A stretch of DNA of 64,000 nucleotides from JAHEJX01 sp041605955 (lineage in GTDB: Bacteria; Actinomycetota; Acidimicrobiia; Spongiisociales; UBA5794). The stretch's first letter is position 1. Each line of letters starts with the position of its first letter. Both the position numbers and the translations under genes were made by a program. The stretch spans positions 1-64,000 of the forward strand of contig JBFIXI010000006.1 in assembly GCA_041605955.1 (NCBI GenBank), written 5' to 3'. Shown here piece by piece: positions 40,350 through 48,642 of the stretch. The notes below the pieces were generated by a model, which was not told the origin of the DNA, ran no database searches, and saw only the letters and a list, made by a program, of their open reading frames with translations.

Positions 40350-41207
40350 GTGTTGTTCAAGCGCAAGGTGGAGGCATCCCCGGCGGGCAAGGCGGCGATC
40401 CGGGCGCTGTTGGAAGATCTGACCTACGAGCTGATCCCGCTGAGCAACGTGCTGCCGCAAGCAGAGTTCCTCCCCACCGGGGCTCGCGTGTCGGTCACCG
40501 CCTCGCCTGCCAAGGGCATGCAGGCGACGGTCGACCTGGCTCTGGAGCTGAGACAGCGCGGCTTCGACGTCGTGCCCCACATTTCGGCCCGCTTGACAGA
40601 GGACCGCGCCCAGCTCGAGAGCATCATGAAGCAGATCGGCGACGTCGGCATCAAGAAGGCATTCGTCGTGGGCGGCGACGCCGACCCTCCGGGTGAGTAC
40701 TTCGATGGCCTGTCCGTGCTCGAAGCCATGGACGAGATCGGTCACGATCTGGAGATCGGCATCCCCGCCTACCCGGAGGGACATCACTTCATTCCCGACG
40801 ACTCCATCGAGCAGGCCTTGGTCGACAAGCAGCCCTACGCCTCGTACATGACTACCCAGATGTGTTTCACCCCGGGCACGATCGCCGACTGGATCACCGG
40901 CCAGCGAGCCCGCGGCATCCACCTTCCCGTGTCGATCGGGATCCCCGGCGTTGCCGAGCTGCGCAAGCTGATCGGTATCTCGGCCCGTATCGGTGTCGGC
41001 GACTCGCTGAAGTTCGTCACCAAGAACACCGGTCTCGTCGGCAAGCTGGTCCGGCCCGGCGGCTACGCCCCCGACGACCTGATCATCGGCTTGTCCGAGA
41101 CGCTGGTGGACATCGACGCCAACATCATCGACTTCCACTGCTACACGTTCAATCAGGTCGAGAGCACGGAAGAGTGGCGGAAGTCCATGCTCGAGTCGCT
41201 CGAGTAA
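40350..41207 (+). CDS. metF: MetF-like methylenetetrahydrofolate reductase
   Basis: Protein of 285 residues starting at GTG 40350 after TTTAGGAGAC. The TIM-barrel features of MTHFR-like proteins are seen: VSVTASPAKGMQATVDLALELRQRGFDVVPHISARLTED, KKAFVVGGDADPPGEYFDGL, EIGIPAYPEGHHFIPDD and KQPYASYMTTQMCFTP. In this setting it would run in the oxidative direction, turning the methyl-THF formed by the corrinoid system into methylene-THF. It is shorter and more diverged than E. coli MetF, so FAD binding should be tested. It is the last gene of the operon. Confidence 0.78.
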   Translation: MLFKRKVEASPAGKAAIRALLEDLTYELIPLSNVLPQAEFLPTGARVSVTASPAKGMQATVDLALELRQRGFDVVPHISARLTEDRAQLESIMKQIGDVGIKKAFVVGGDADPPGEYFDGLSVLEAMDEIGHDLEIGIPAYPEGHHFIPDDSIEQALVDKQPYASYMTTQMCFTPGTIADWITGQRARGIHLPVSIGIPGVAELRKLIGISARIGVGDSLKFVTKNTGLVGKLVRPGGYAPDDLIIGLSETLVDIDANIIDFHCYTFNQVESTEEWRKSMLESLE

Positions 41208-41240
41208 CGCTCGCTCGAGTAGGGCTGGAGTCGCTCGAGT
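41196..41240. repeat. Three copies of a 10-mer at and behind the metF-like stop
   Basis: CGCTCGAGTA occurs at 41196, 41211 and 41231. The first copy includes the stop codon region (GAG TAA), and the later ones lie behind it, as if the gene's end had been locally duplicated. Each contains the palindrome CTCGAG. Confidence 0.6.
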
Positions 41241-41304
41241 AGGCAAGAACGGGGGCACCCACGCGTGCCGACCCGCAGCGGGTTCCCTGCATTCTCGGCA
41301 TCGG

Positions 41305-41754
41305 CTACACCCCGATGTCCTCGTTCCACAGCTCGGGGTGGGAGGCGACGAACTCGTCCATCAGCGCCTTGCACTCGGCGTCGTCGACGATCGTCAGTTC
41401 GACACCACGGCTGCGGACGTAGTCCTCGGGGCCCCGGAACGTGCGGTTCTCGCCGACCACGATGCGCGGAATCCCGTACAGCAAGGCAGCGCCCGAGCAC
41501 ATGTCGCACGGCGACAGCGTGGAGTACAACGTCGCCCGCTGGTACTGGCCGGCGGGCAGGCGCCCGGCGCTCTCGAGACAATCCATCTCGGCGTGCAGTA
41601 TCACGCTGTTGCGCTGCACCCGCCGATTGTGCCCCCGACCGACTATTTCGCCGTCGATGACCAACACCGATCCGATGGGTATCCCGCCGGCGGCGCGACC
41701 CCCCTTCGCCTCGTCGATGGCGGCCTGCAGGAATGGGTCGTCGCTGATGAACAC
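41305..41754 (-). CDS. Cytosine deaminase of the yeast FCY1 type
   Basis: Protein of 149 residues of the zinc cytidine deaminase fold: GGIPIGSVLVIDGEIVGRGHN, then HAEMDCLESAGRLP with the zinc histidine and proton-shuttle glutamate, and TLSPCDMCSGAALLYGIPRIVVGEN with both zinc cysteines. The C-terminus (DYVRSRGVELTIVDD and ELWNEDIG) follows yeast cytosine deaminase closely, unlike the unrelated bacterial CodA. It should convert cytosine to uracil or act on a related N-heterocycle. It is transcribed toward the metF-like gene (convergent) and precedes nothing obviously linked. Confidence 0.82.
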   Translation of the reverse strand: MFISDDPFLQAAIDEAKGGRAAGGIPIGSVLVIDGEIVGRGHNRRVQRNSVILHAEMDCLESAGRLPAGQYQRATLYSTLSPCDMCSGAALLYGIPRIVVGENRTFRGPEDYVRSRGVELTIVDDAECKALMDEFVASHPELWNEDIGV

Positions 41755-41804
41755 CTCCCCAGCAGGAAGAACCTAGCTCCCCGTAGTGATGCACCGCCGC
41801 GGCG

Positions 41805-42119
41805 TTAGAAGAGCCAGTCGAGGATCCACAGGCTCACCAAGCCTACGCCGATCGTCCATCCGATCGATTTCGTCTTCCACGCCACCGTGATGGCGATGAG
41901 CCCGGCGATCAAGCGCAGATTGCCGAAACTGATGTCGACGGTATCGAACGGAGCCACTACCTCGGGAATGGCGATCGCGGCGATGACCGCAGGCGCCACC
42001 AGGCGCAACGGACGCTCCACGTACGTGGGGATCTCTCGGCTGCCGAGTATCCCAACGAACGACAGCCGGGTCAGGTAGGTGCCGACGCCCACGATGATCA
42101 CCACGAGCCAGGGGCTCAT
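41805..42119 (-). CDS. azlD: AzlD-type branched-chain amino acid exporter subunit
   Basis: Protein of 104 residues with four membrane helices: MSPWLVVIIVGVGTYLTRLSFV, RPLRLVAPAVIAAIAIPEVVAP, LIAGLIAITVAWKT and IGWTIGVGLVSLWIL. ATG overlaps the AzlC stop by four bases. It is the small partner of AzlC; together they export branched-chain amino acids or analogues. Family assignment is by pattern and by the partner. Confidence 0.85.
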   Translation of the reverse strand: MSPWLVVIIVGVGTYLTRLSFVGILGSREIPTYVERPLRLVAPAVIAAIAIPEVVAPFDTVDISFGNLRLIAGLIAITVAWKTKSIGWTIGVGLVSLWILDWLF

Positions 42120-42823
42120 CGCAACGACCTCCACTCGAAGATCGACCCGGCCGCCACCCCGGCCAGCGAAGCAACGATGATGCCGGTCCCATTGGGCAGT
42201 TCCAGGCCGGCGACGGCGACCACGCCACCGACGACGGCGGCAACCGCCGCCGGTCTCGAGGAGATCGCCGGGGCTAGCAGACCGAGGAACACGAGGGCGA
42301 TGGCGAAGTCCAGCGACCACTCCGGAGGAACCTGCGCCCCGACGACCAAGCCGACCAGGGTCGCCAGTTGCCATGCCACCCACAACGTGAGCGCCGTGCC
42401 GAGGTAGTACCACTTCACGGTGGTGGCGTCGCTGTCCCGCTCGTAGCGACTAGCCGAGAGCACGAAAGCCTGATCGGTGAGAATGTACGGCAGCCACCAG
42501 CGGTCGAGGGGCGTCAGCTTGCTGAAGTGGGGGGCGATGGCAGCGCTGTACATGGCGTGACGCAAGTTGATCACCAAGGGGGTGGCAACCGCGACGGCAG
42601 CGAGCGCTCCCGAGTTCAGCAGCTCGATCGTTGCGATCTGCGCGGCGCCGGCGAAGATGAGCCACGACGTGGCCCAGCCCACCCAGTTGTCGATCGGGGT
42701 GCCGGCCACGGTCACCCCGATGATGAGGCCGAACGGCACTGCTCCCAGCAAGATCGGAGACACTGCCTTGACGCCTTCGACAAACCGTTCCCGGGGAGTC
42801 GCTACCCGCACTCCTTGCTCCAC
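42116..42823 (-). CDS. azlC: AzlC-type branched-chain amino acid exporter subunit
   Basis: Protein of 235 residues if translation starts at GTG 42823; GTG 42811 is an alternative and no ATG fits. The AzlC pattern is FVEGVKAVSPILLGAVPFGLIIGVTVAG, SWLIFAGAAQIATIELL, VINLRHAMYSAAIAPHFSKL and YILTDQAFVLSASRY, with about seven helices. It exports branched-chain amino acids with AzlD. The two genes form a unit of their own. Confidence 0.85.
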   Translation of the reverse strand: MEQGVRVATPRERFVEGVKAVSPILLGAVPFGLIIGVTVAGTPIDNWVGWATSWLIFAGAAQIATIELLNSGALAAVAVATPLVINLRHAMYSAAIAPHFSKLTPLDRWWLPYILTDQAFVLSASRYERDSDATTVKWYYLGTALTLWVAWQLATLVGLVVGAQVPPEWSLDFAIALVFLGLLAPAISSRPAAVAAVVGGVVAVAGLELPNGTGIIVASLAGVAAGSIFEWRSLR

Positions 42824-43066
42824 ATCTGAGAGAACACCGAATCGGTCGGGGTGGTTGCACGCGACCGGCCGCCGGAGGCTAGCCCCAGTGCGCGGACCTC
42901 CGGCCCTACGCTCACACCGGTGCACCGAGATTGCCGCGCGTGACGCCGCGGCCGGCGGGTTGTTGCCGGTGGTGGCGCCCGTCACCCCCCCTTTTTGCTC
43001 GACATGGGGCGATGCCTATTCACTAACTTGGCGCCAATCGAATCTCCCGACACGAAAGGGGTGTGA

Positions 43067-43579
43067 ATGCAGGTAAGCATGACCGTGAACGGGAGGGACG
43101 TCAGCGGGGACGTTGAACCACGGACGCTGCTCGTTCACTTCATTCGAGAGAACCTGCGACTTACGGGCACGCACGTCGGGTGTGAGACGAGCTACTGCGG
43201 CGCATGCACCATCCACGTGAATGGCACGCCCGTCAAATCGTGCACCATGCTGGCGGTGCAAGCCGACGGCGCCGACGTCACGACCATCGAGGGCCTGGCC
43301 GACGGCCAAACCCTTCATCCGGTCCAAGAGGGCTTCTGGGAGCGCCACGGCCTGCAATGTGGGTTCTGCACCCCGGGAATGATCATGTCGGCGGCCGCGC
43401 TGCTCGCCGAGAACGACAATCCCTCGGAGGACGAGATCCGCCACGGCATCGAAGGCAACTTGTGCCGCTGCACCGGCTACCACAACATCGTGCGAGCCGT
43501 CGAATACGCCGGCGCCAAGATGCGGGGTGAGGAGCCGGCGCCGCCCGACTGGACGCTCGACTTCGAGGGGGTCTCATGA
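43067..43579 (+). CDS. Molybdenum hydroxylase small subunit, two 2Fe-2S clusters
   Basis: Protein of 170 residues, ATG 43067 behind GAAAGGGGTG. The N-terminal plant-type cluster is bound by Cys39, Cys44, Cys47 and Cys59; the C-terminal helical cluster by Cys98, Cys101, Cys133 and Cys135 (QCGFCTPGM, GNLCRCTGYHNI). This is the CoxS/xanthine dehydrogenase small subunit, which moves electrons from the molybdenum centre to FAD. It is the first of three genes ordered small-large-medium. The stop overlaps the next start. Confidence 0.93.
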   Translation: MQVSMTVNGRDVSGDVEPRTLLVHFIRENLRLTGTHVGCETSYCGACTIHVNGTPVKSCTMLAVQADGADVTTIEGLADGQTLHPVQEGFWERHGLQCGFCTPGMIMSAAALLAENDNPSEDEIRHGIEGNLCRCTGYHNIVRAVEYAGAKMRGEEPAPPDWTLDFEGVS

Positions 43580-45957
43580 CGACCACCACCAGTGCAATGG
43601 GCGGCATCGTCCGTCGCAGGGAGGATCCGGCGCTAATTGCCGGCAAGGGGCGCTACGTGGACGACATCAAGCTGCCCGGCGAGACCGCCGCCGTCTTCGT
43701 ACGTAGCCCGTTCGCCCACGCCCGCATCAACTCGATCGACACCTCGGCGGCCGAGGCCATGGAAGGAGTGCTGGCGGTCTACACCAGCGACGACGTGACG
43801 GAGCTCGGCCCGCTGCTGGCACAAGTGCCGGTGGGCGTGATGCGTCCGCTGCTGGCCGACGGTGCGGTCCATCACGCCGGGGAAGCTGTCGCCATGGTGG
43901 TGGCCGAGAACGCGTATATCGCTCGTGATGCCGCCGACGCAGTCGACGTGGACTACGACCCGCTGCCGGTAGCCGTCGATCTCAAGGAGGCGGCCACGGA
44001 CGAGGTCAAGGTTCACGAGGGTGCCGAGTCCAACGTGTTGGTCACCTGGTACTCACATGACTGGTGGCCGGGTGTCATGGAACTCGAGGATCATCGGCCC
44101 GCTATCGAGGAAGCCAAGCAGCGCGACGACGTCGTCGTTGTCAGCCAGGAGATGGTGAACCAGCGGCTCATCCCGGTAGCGATCGAGCCGCGCGCCGTGT
44201 TGGCGGACTACAACACGGGGTACGGACGAGTCAACCTGTGGACCTCCACGCAGATGCCGCACGCGATCGCGGCGGCCGTCGCCAAGACGTTCGGGCTGAC
44301 GAACCACGATGTGCATCTGGTAGCCCCCGAAGTCGGCGGCGGTTTCGGCGTGAAGCTCAACCTCTACCCGGATGAGATCCTGACGGTCTTTGCGTCCCGG
44401 GAGCTCGGTCGGCCGGTGCGGTGGACTGAGACCAGGCGCGAAGCCGCGTATTCGAGCATCCAGGGTCGCGGTTGGGTGGGCACGGCGACCATCGTCGGCA
44501 CTAAGGACGGTGAGATCCTCGGCTACGAGCTGGACGCCCTAGCCGACATGGGGGCCTACAGCCAGAACTTCACGGTGGCGATTCCGGTCCTCGGCCTCTA
44601 CGTGGCTCAGGGCCAGTACAACATCCCGCTGGCCTGGCAGGTCTCGTGCGTGCAGACGAACACTCAGACCACCGACGCCTATCGCGGCGCCGGCCGGCCG
44701 GAGGCGATCTACTACCTCGAGCGGATCATCGACATGTATGCCGCCGAGATCGGAGTAGATCCCGCTGACGTGCGCAAGAAGAACTTCTTCAAGCACGACG
44801 AGTTCCCAGCGACGACGGCCATCGGATTGACGATGGACTCGGGCAACTACGACCACAACCTGGACACGCTGCTCGACGACGTCCAGTACGCCGACCTTCG
44901 CAAGATGCAGCGGGAGGCCCTCGACGAGGGTCGTTACGTCGGCATCGGGTTGAGCACGTACGTGGAGGTGTGCGGCTTTGCGCCTTCGGTGCTCGCCGAG
45001 TTCGGCTTCGGCTGGGACGCCTACGGGCTGCCGACTTCGTTCAGCGGCTCGGGATTGGTGCGCATCAATCCGGACGGGTCGGCCAGTGTGATCATCGGCA
45101 CCGGGCCCTCGGGGCAGGGCCACGAGACAACCTGGGCACAGGTCGTCTCCGATCGGCTCGGCGTCGAGTTCGACAAGGTCCGTGTCAGCCACGGCGACAC
45201 GTTCGAGTCCCCCGTCGGAGTGGGCACCTTCGGCAGCCGCTCGGCGGCCGTCGACGGGGCTGCCACATACGAGGCGGCCGAGAAGGTGCGCCAGAAGGCG
45301 GCCGAGATCGTTGCTCACATGCTGGAAGCGTCGGCCGAGGACATCCAGTTCTCCGATGGCGGTGCTCACGTCGCCGGCAGCCCCGGCCACCGCGTCACTT
45401 GGGGAGAGATCGCCGAGGTGGCTTACAAGCCGCACAAGGGTCCCGAGGGGTTCGAAGCGGGCCTGGAGGCGCACGCGGTGTTCTCGCCGGGCAACGCCAC
45501 CTGGCCGTTTGGCTCGCACCTGGCAGTCGTCGAAGTGGATCCCGACACCGGGGACGTCCAGATCTTGCGCTACGTCGCAGTCGACGATTGCGGCAACCGG
45601 ATCAACCCGATGATCGTCGACGGCCAGATCCACGGCGGCATCGCCCAAGGGGTCGGCCAGGCGATGTTCGAGGAGGCGATATACGACGCCGACGGCAATC
45701 TGCTGACCGGCTCGCTGGTCGACTACCCGTTGCCGACCGCCAGTGACCTGCCGGCTTTCGAGCTGGGGTGGACCAACACGCCGACCGACGTCAACCCAAT
45801 GGGGGTGAAGGGCATCGGCGAGGCGGGCACCATCGGCTCGGCACAGACGATCGTCAACGCCGTTGTCGACGCCTTACGCCCGCTCGGAGTGAAACACATC
45901 GACATGCCGCTCAGGCCGCGCAAGGTCTGGGATGCGATTCAGAAGGCGAGGGGATAG
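43576..45957 (+). CDS. Molybdenum hydroxylase large subunit, form II CoxL/xanthine dehydrogenase type
   Basis: Protein of 793 residues. The active-site loop at 368-374 reads AYRGAGR, the form II signature, not AYXCSFR of true aerobic CO dehydrogenase. Other parts are GGIVRRREDPALIAGKGRYVDD, APEVGGGFGVKLNLYPDE and the catalytic glutamate in GVKGIGEAGTIGSAQ. It binds Mo-cytosine dinucleotide cofactor and should hydroxylate an aldehyde, purine or N-heterocycle. CO use is unlikely. No cofactor maturation genes (CoxD/E/F/G) are adjacent, so the enzyme relies on genes elsewhere. Confidence 0.92.
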   Translation: MTTTTSAMGGIVRRREDPALIAGKGRYVDDIKLPGETAAVFVRSPFAHARINSIDTSAAEAMEGVLAVYTSDDVTELGPLLAQVPVGVMRPLLADGAVHHAGEAVAMVVAENAYIARDAADAVDVDYDPLPVAVDLKEAATDEVKVHEGAESNVLVTWYSHDWWPGVMELEDHRPAIEEAKQRDDVVVVSQEMVNQRLIPVAIEPRAVLADYNTGYGRVNLWTSTQMPHAIAAAVAKTFGLTNHDVHLVAPEVGGGFGVKLNLYPDEILTVFASRELGRPVRWTETRREAAYSSIQGRGWVGTATIVGTKDGEILGYELDALADMGAYSQNFTVAIPVLGLYVAQGQYNIPLAWQVSCVQTNTQTTDAYRGAGRPEAIYYLERIIDMYAAEIGVDPADVRKKNFFKHDEFPATTAIGLTMDSGNYDHNLDTLLDDVQYADLRKMQREALDEGRYVGIGLSTYVEVCGFAPSVLAEFGFGWDAYGLPTSFSGSGLVRINPDGSASVIIGTGPSGQGHETTWAQVVSDRLGVEFDKVRVSHGDTFESPVGVGTFGSRSAAVDGAATYEAAEKVRQKAAEIVAHMLEASAEDIQFSDGGAHVAGSPGHRVTWGEIAEVAYKPHKGPEGFEAGLEAHAVFSPGNATWPFGSHLAVVEVDPDTGDVQILRYVAVDDCGNRINPMIVDGQIHGGIAQGVGQAMFEEAIYDADGNLLTGSLVDYPLPTASDLPAFELGWTNTPTDVNPMGVKGIGEAGTIGSAQTIVNAVVDALRPLGVKHIDMPLRPRKVWDAIQKARG

Positions 45958-45959
45958 GG

Positions 45960-46826
45960 ATGTATCCGAGAAGCTTTGAATACGTCGCTCCCGCCTCGCT
46001 CGACGAGGCGTTGGCAGCCCTGAAGGACAACCCGGGCGCCAAGGTGATGACGGGCGGAATGAGCCTGATCCCGCTGATGAAGCTGCGGTTGTTCTCACCG
46101 CCGCTCGTCGTGGATCTCGGCCGGATCGACGGGTTGGGAGATATCGAGGACGGTGGGGACGCCATCACGATCGGGGCCCTGGTCCGGCATGCCGAGACGG
46201 CGGCTAGCGATGTCGTGCAGTCAGGCGCGGCAGCTTTGGCCCAAGCGGCGTCGCTCACGGGCGATGTGCAGGTCCGCAACCGCGGGACCACCTGCGGTGC
46301 CCTGGCACACGCCGACGTGGCGGCGGACCAGACGGCAGCGGCGCTTGCTCTCGGGGCGACCATGGTCGCCAAGTCGGCCGGTGGCGAGCGGGAGATCTCT
46401 GCGGATGACTTCTTCGTAGATGCGCTCACCTCGGCGCTCCAGCCTGACGAGATCCTCGTAGAGGTACGGGTGCCCAAGACAACCGGCCGCGCCGGCTCCG
46501 CCTACGACAAGCTGGGGCGACGGGGCGGTCGATCGGACTATGCAGTCGCCGGGGCCGCTGCCGTCGTTTCGATGGACAACGGCAGTGTGGCGTCCGCCCG
46601 AGTCGCGCTCACCGGTGTGGGCACCAAGCCCTCGCTGGCCAGCGCAGTCGGCGACGCACTGGTCGGCACCGACGGGTCGGCCGATGCGGTGGCTGCCGCC
46701 GCGGCGCACGCCGCCGACGGAGTCACGGTCCTCGAGGATCTCTACGGATCAGTCGACTACAAGACCCACCTCGCCAAGGTGTACGCGGCGCGGGCGCTCA
46801 ACGCGGCCATCGCCGCCGCCGGCTAG
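45960..46826 (+). CDS. Molybdenum hydroxylase medium subunit, FAD-binding
   Basis: Protein of 288 residues, ATG 45960 with GAGGGGATAGGG before it. The FAD motifs are KVMTGGMSLIPLMKLRL and GDVQVRNRGTTCGALAHADVAADQ, followed by a CO_deh_flav_C domain (KTTGRAGSAYDKLGRRGGRSDYAVAGAAA). In TCGALAHADVAADQ the usual TxGGxxAHxDPxxD is slightly altered (G to A and P to V). It passes electrons from the 2Fe-2S subunit to the respiratory chain or O2. Starts 2 bases behind the large-subunit stop. Confidence 0.92.
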   Translation: MYPRSFEYVAPASLDEALAALKDNPGAKVMTGGMSLIPLMKLRLFSPPLVVDLGRIDGLGDIEDGGDAITIGALVRHAETAASDVVQSGAAALAQAASLTGDVQVRNRGTTCGALAHADVAADQTAAALALGATMVAKSAGGEREISADDFFVDALTSALQPDEILVEVRVPKTTGRAGSAYDKLGRRGGRSDYAVAGAAAVVSMDNGSVASARVALTGVGTKPSLASAVGDALVGTDGSADAVAAAAAHAADGVTVLEDLYGSVDYKTHLAKVYAARALNAAIAAAG

Positions 46827-46851
46827 CTCTTTCCTCGGGAGAGGGAGAGCC

Positions 46852-46881
46852 GGGAGGCCGTCGGTCAGCCGGCGGCCTCCC
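46852..46881. terminator. Hairpin between convergent molybdenum hydroxylase and kinase genes
   Basis: A 9-bp stem (GGGAGGCCG/CGGCCTCCC) with a 12-base loop between convergent stops; it overlaps the kinase stop codon. It may serve both directions but has no T-run. Confidence 0.35.
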
Positions 46882-48553
46882 GCCGCGCCGGCAGCTGTTG
46901 TGGTGCGGCGATGTAGCGCGGCAGCGAGAGCTCGAATATCGCTTCCTCGCCATCGTGGGCGTAGATGAGGTCACCCCCCATATCCCGCGCCAGCTGCCGG
47001 GACACGGTGAGCCCGAGACCAACGGAAGCGGTCAGGCCGGGTACCTGGCGGGCCCGGTAGTACCGATCGAAGATGGCATCCCGTTCCCGGAACGGCAACG
47101 GCGCGCCGGAATCGCGCACCTCGAGGGCAGCCGAGTTGGGGGTGGCTGCGATGCAGATGCGGACCTCCGATCCGCCGTAGCGGTCGGCATTCACCACCAG
47201 GTTGCGAACGATCTGACGCGTTCGCATCGGATCTGCCATGACCCACACCGGTTCTGCGGGCAGGTAGAGCGACACCGCATTCTGGTTGGGTAGCGCGCGA
47301 TGCACATCCGTGGCGATCTGCCCCAAGTCCACTCGCTCCGGTGAGAGGCGGAGATTGCCGGTCTCGACTTGAGAAGCAACCAGCAGATCCTCGACGATGG
47401 TGGATACTTCGCGCCCTTCGCTGGCGATCAAAGAGACCAGCTCGCGGAGCTCGCTCTGATCGAAGTCGTCGATCGAGGCGCTGAGCTCCGCGGCGAGGCC
47501 GACGACCGTCGTCAACGGCGTTCGCAGCTCGTGGCTCACAGTGGCCACCAGCTCGTCCTTCGAGCGGAGCAGGCCCTCGAGCGCCCTTCGCGTCTCGCGG
47601 CTCTCGGTGACGTCGACGGCAGCCACCGAGACGTGCCGGTAGTTCGGCTTGCCTTCGATTCGGGGGGCAGCCCACCACAGGGCGAGATGTCTCTGATGGC
47701 CCTGACGCGTCTTAGCCCGTGGCATCTCGGTGACGATATGGTCGTCGCCGCGCCACACTGCAAGCAGTTGCTCGGTGAGGGCGTCCACGGAGTCGACATC
47801 CCGATTGTGGACTTGTCCCAGCACCGCCTCCACCGACTTGGCTTCGACCAGCCGCACGGCGGCATCGTTGGCAGCAGTGATCTCGATGAGCCCCGCGATC
47901 CGCAATGCTGCTTCCGGTTGAGCGCGTAGGTATTCGGCGAGGTCGGTGACGCCGGTGGCTCGCAGCCCGTCGAGGAAGCGCTCGACGCCGGTGAAGTCTT
48001 CTTCGAAGAGGGCGACCGGCGAGTGGTAGAAGAGGCTTCCGAAGCGCTCGGTTTCCCGTTCCGAGTGCGCCAGTATCTGATGGACCAGGTAGGTCGTATA
48101 GGCGAACACGATCGCGCTGGTGGTCGCGCTGATGGCGCCGCTCATCGGGTCCGGGTTGCCCCAGACGACGACGGCGACCATGCCGGCGGCGTACAGCGCG
48201 ATGTAGGCAATGAGATGCTGTCGTATGTAGAGGCTGAGCGCGATGCCCACGGCCGCCAGCGAGATGACGATCGGGGCTGCCGACCTGGTATCGAACATGG
48301 TCAATCCGGCGGCCGCCAGGGTGGCCACGGTGACGATGAGGATGGCTCTCACGTCGGGCCGACGAGTCAACAGCTGCGCCATGGAGAAGACGGCGATCAC
48401 GACCGCCGGCCAGGCGGTGTAGGCCAGGACCATGTCGTCGGTGATGAGACCCAAGACGACGACCGCAATCCATGCCACGTTGGCCACCGTGGCAATCAAT
48501 CGCGTCATGGGCTCGCCGAGCTGTTCGAGCAGTGCCTGCTGGCGGGGCTGCAT
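46865..48553 (-). CDS. Membrane sensor histidine kinase with PAS domain
   Basis: Protein of 562 residues; ATG 48553, or ATG 48508 as an alternative. About six N-terminal helices (20-165) make a membrane sensor. A PAS-like region at about 200-325 follows, then HisKA with the phosphorylated histidine in ATVSHELRTPLTTVVGLAAEL, and a HATPase_c domain with VRNLVVNADRYGG (N box), LEVRDSGAPLP and ASVGLGLTVSRQLARDMGG. No response regulator is adjacent, so it is an orphan kinase; its signal and partner are unknown. It ends convergent to the molybdenum hydroxylase genes. Confidence 0.87.
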   Translation of the reverse strand: MQPRQQALLEQLGEPMTRLIATVANVAWIAVVVLGLITDDMVLAYTAWPAVVIAVFSMAQLLTRRPDVRAILIVTVATLAAAGLTMFDTRSAAPIVISLAAVGIALSLYIRQHLIAYIALYAAGMVAVVVWGNPDPMSGAISATTSAIVFAYTTYLVHQILAHSERETERFGSLFYHSPVALFEEDFTGVERFLDGLRATGVTDLAEYLRAQPEAALRIAGLIEITAANDAAVRLVEAKSVEAVLGQVHNRDVDSVDALTEQLLAVWRGDDHIVTEMPRAKTRQGHQRHLALWWAAPRIEGKPNYRHVSVAAVDVTESRETRRALEGLLRSKDELVATVSHELRTPLTTVVGLAAELSASIDDFDQSELRELVSLIASEGREVSTIVEDLLVASQVETGNLRLSPERVDLGQIATDVHRALPNQNAVSLYLPAEPVWVMADPMRTRQIVRNLVVNADRYGGSEVRICIAATPNSAALEVRDSGAPLPFRERDAIFDRYYRARQVPGLTASVGLGLTVSRQLARDMGGDLIYAHDGEEAIFELSLPRYIAAPQQLPARREAAG

Positions 48554-48642
48554 GGGGCACTTATCGGCATCGGCGCCGATTTCCCATAGCGCCTTTCGCC
48601 CTCAGGCCATCGTCGCAACGGGCTGACGCCCTGCCGGTTGGG

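Noticed and set aside
39504..41258. Long open frame of 584 codons on the minus strand opposite the MttB- and MetF-like genes
   Set aside because: Antisense to two genes with clear family motifs; long antisense frames are expected at this GC content, and the translation shows no domain.
44539..45648. Minus-strand frame of 369 codons inside the molybdenum hydroxylase large subunit
   Set aside because: Shadow of the coding strand, where the substrate and cofactor motifs are intact.
43067..46826. Aerobic CO dehydrogenase (coxSLM)
   Set aside because: The large subunit has AYRGAGR, not the form I AYXCSFR loop, and the accessory cox genes are absent.
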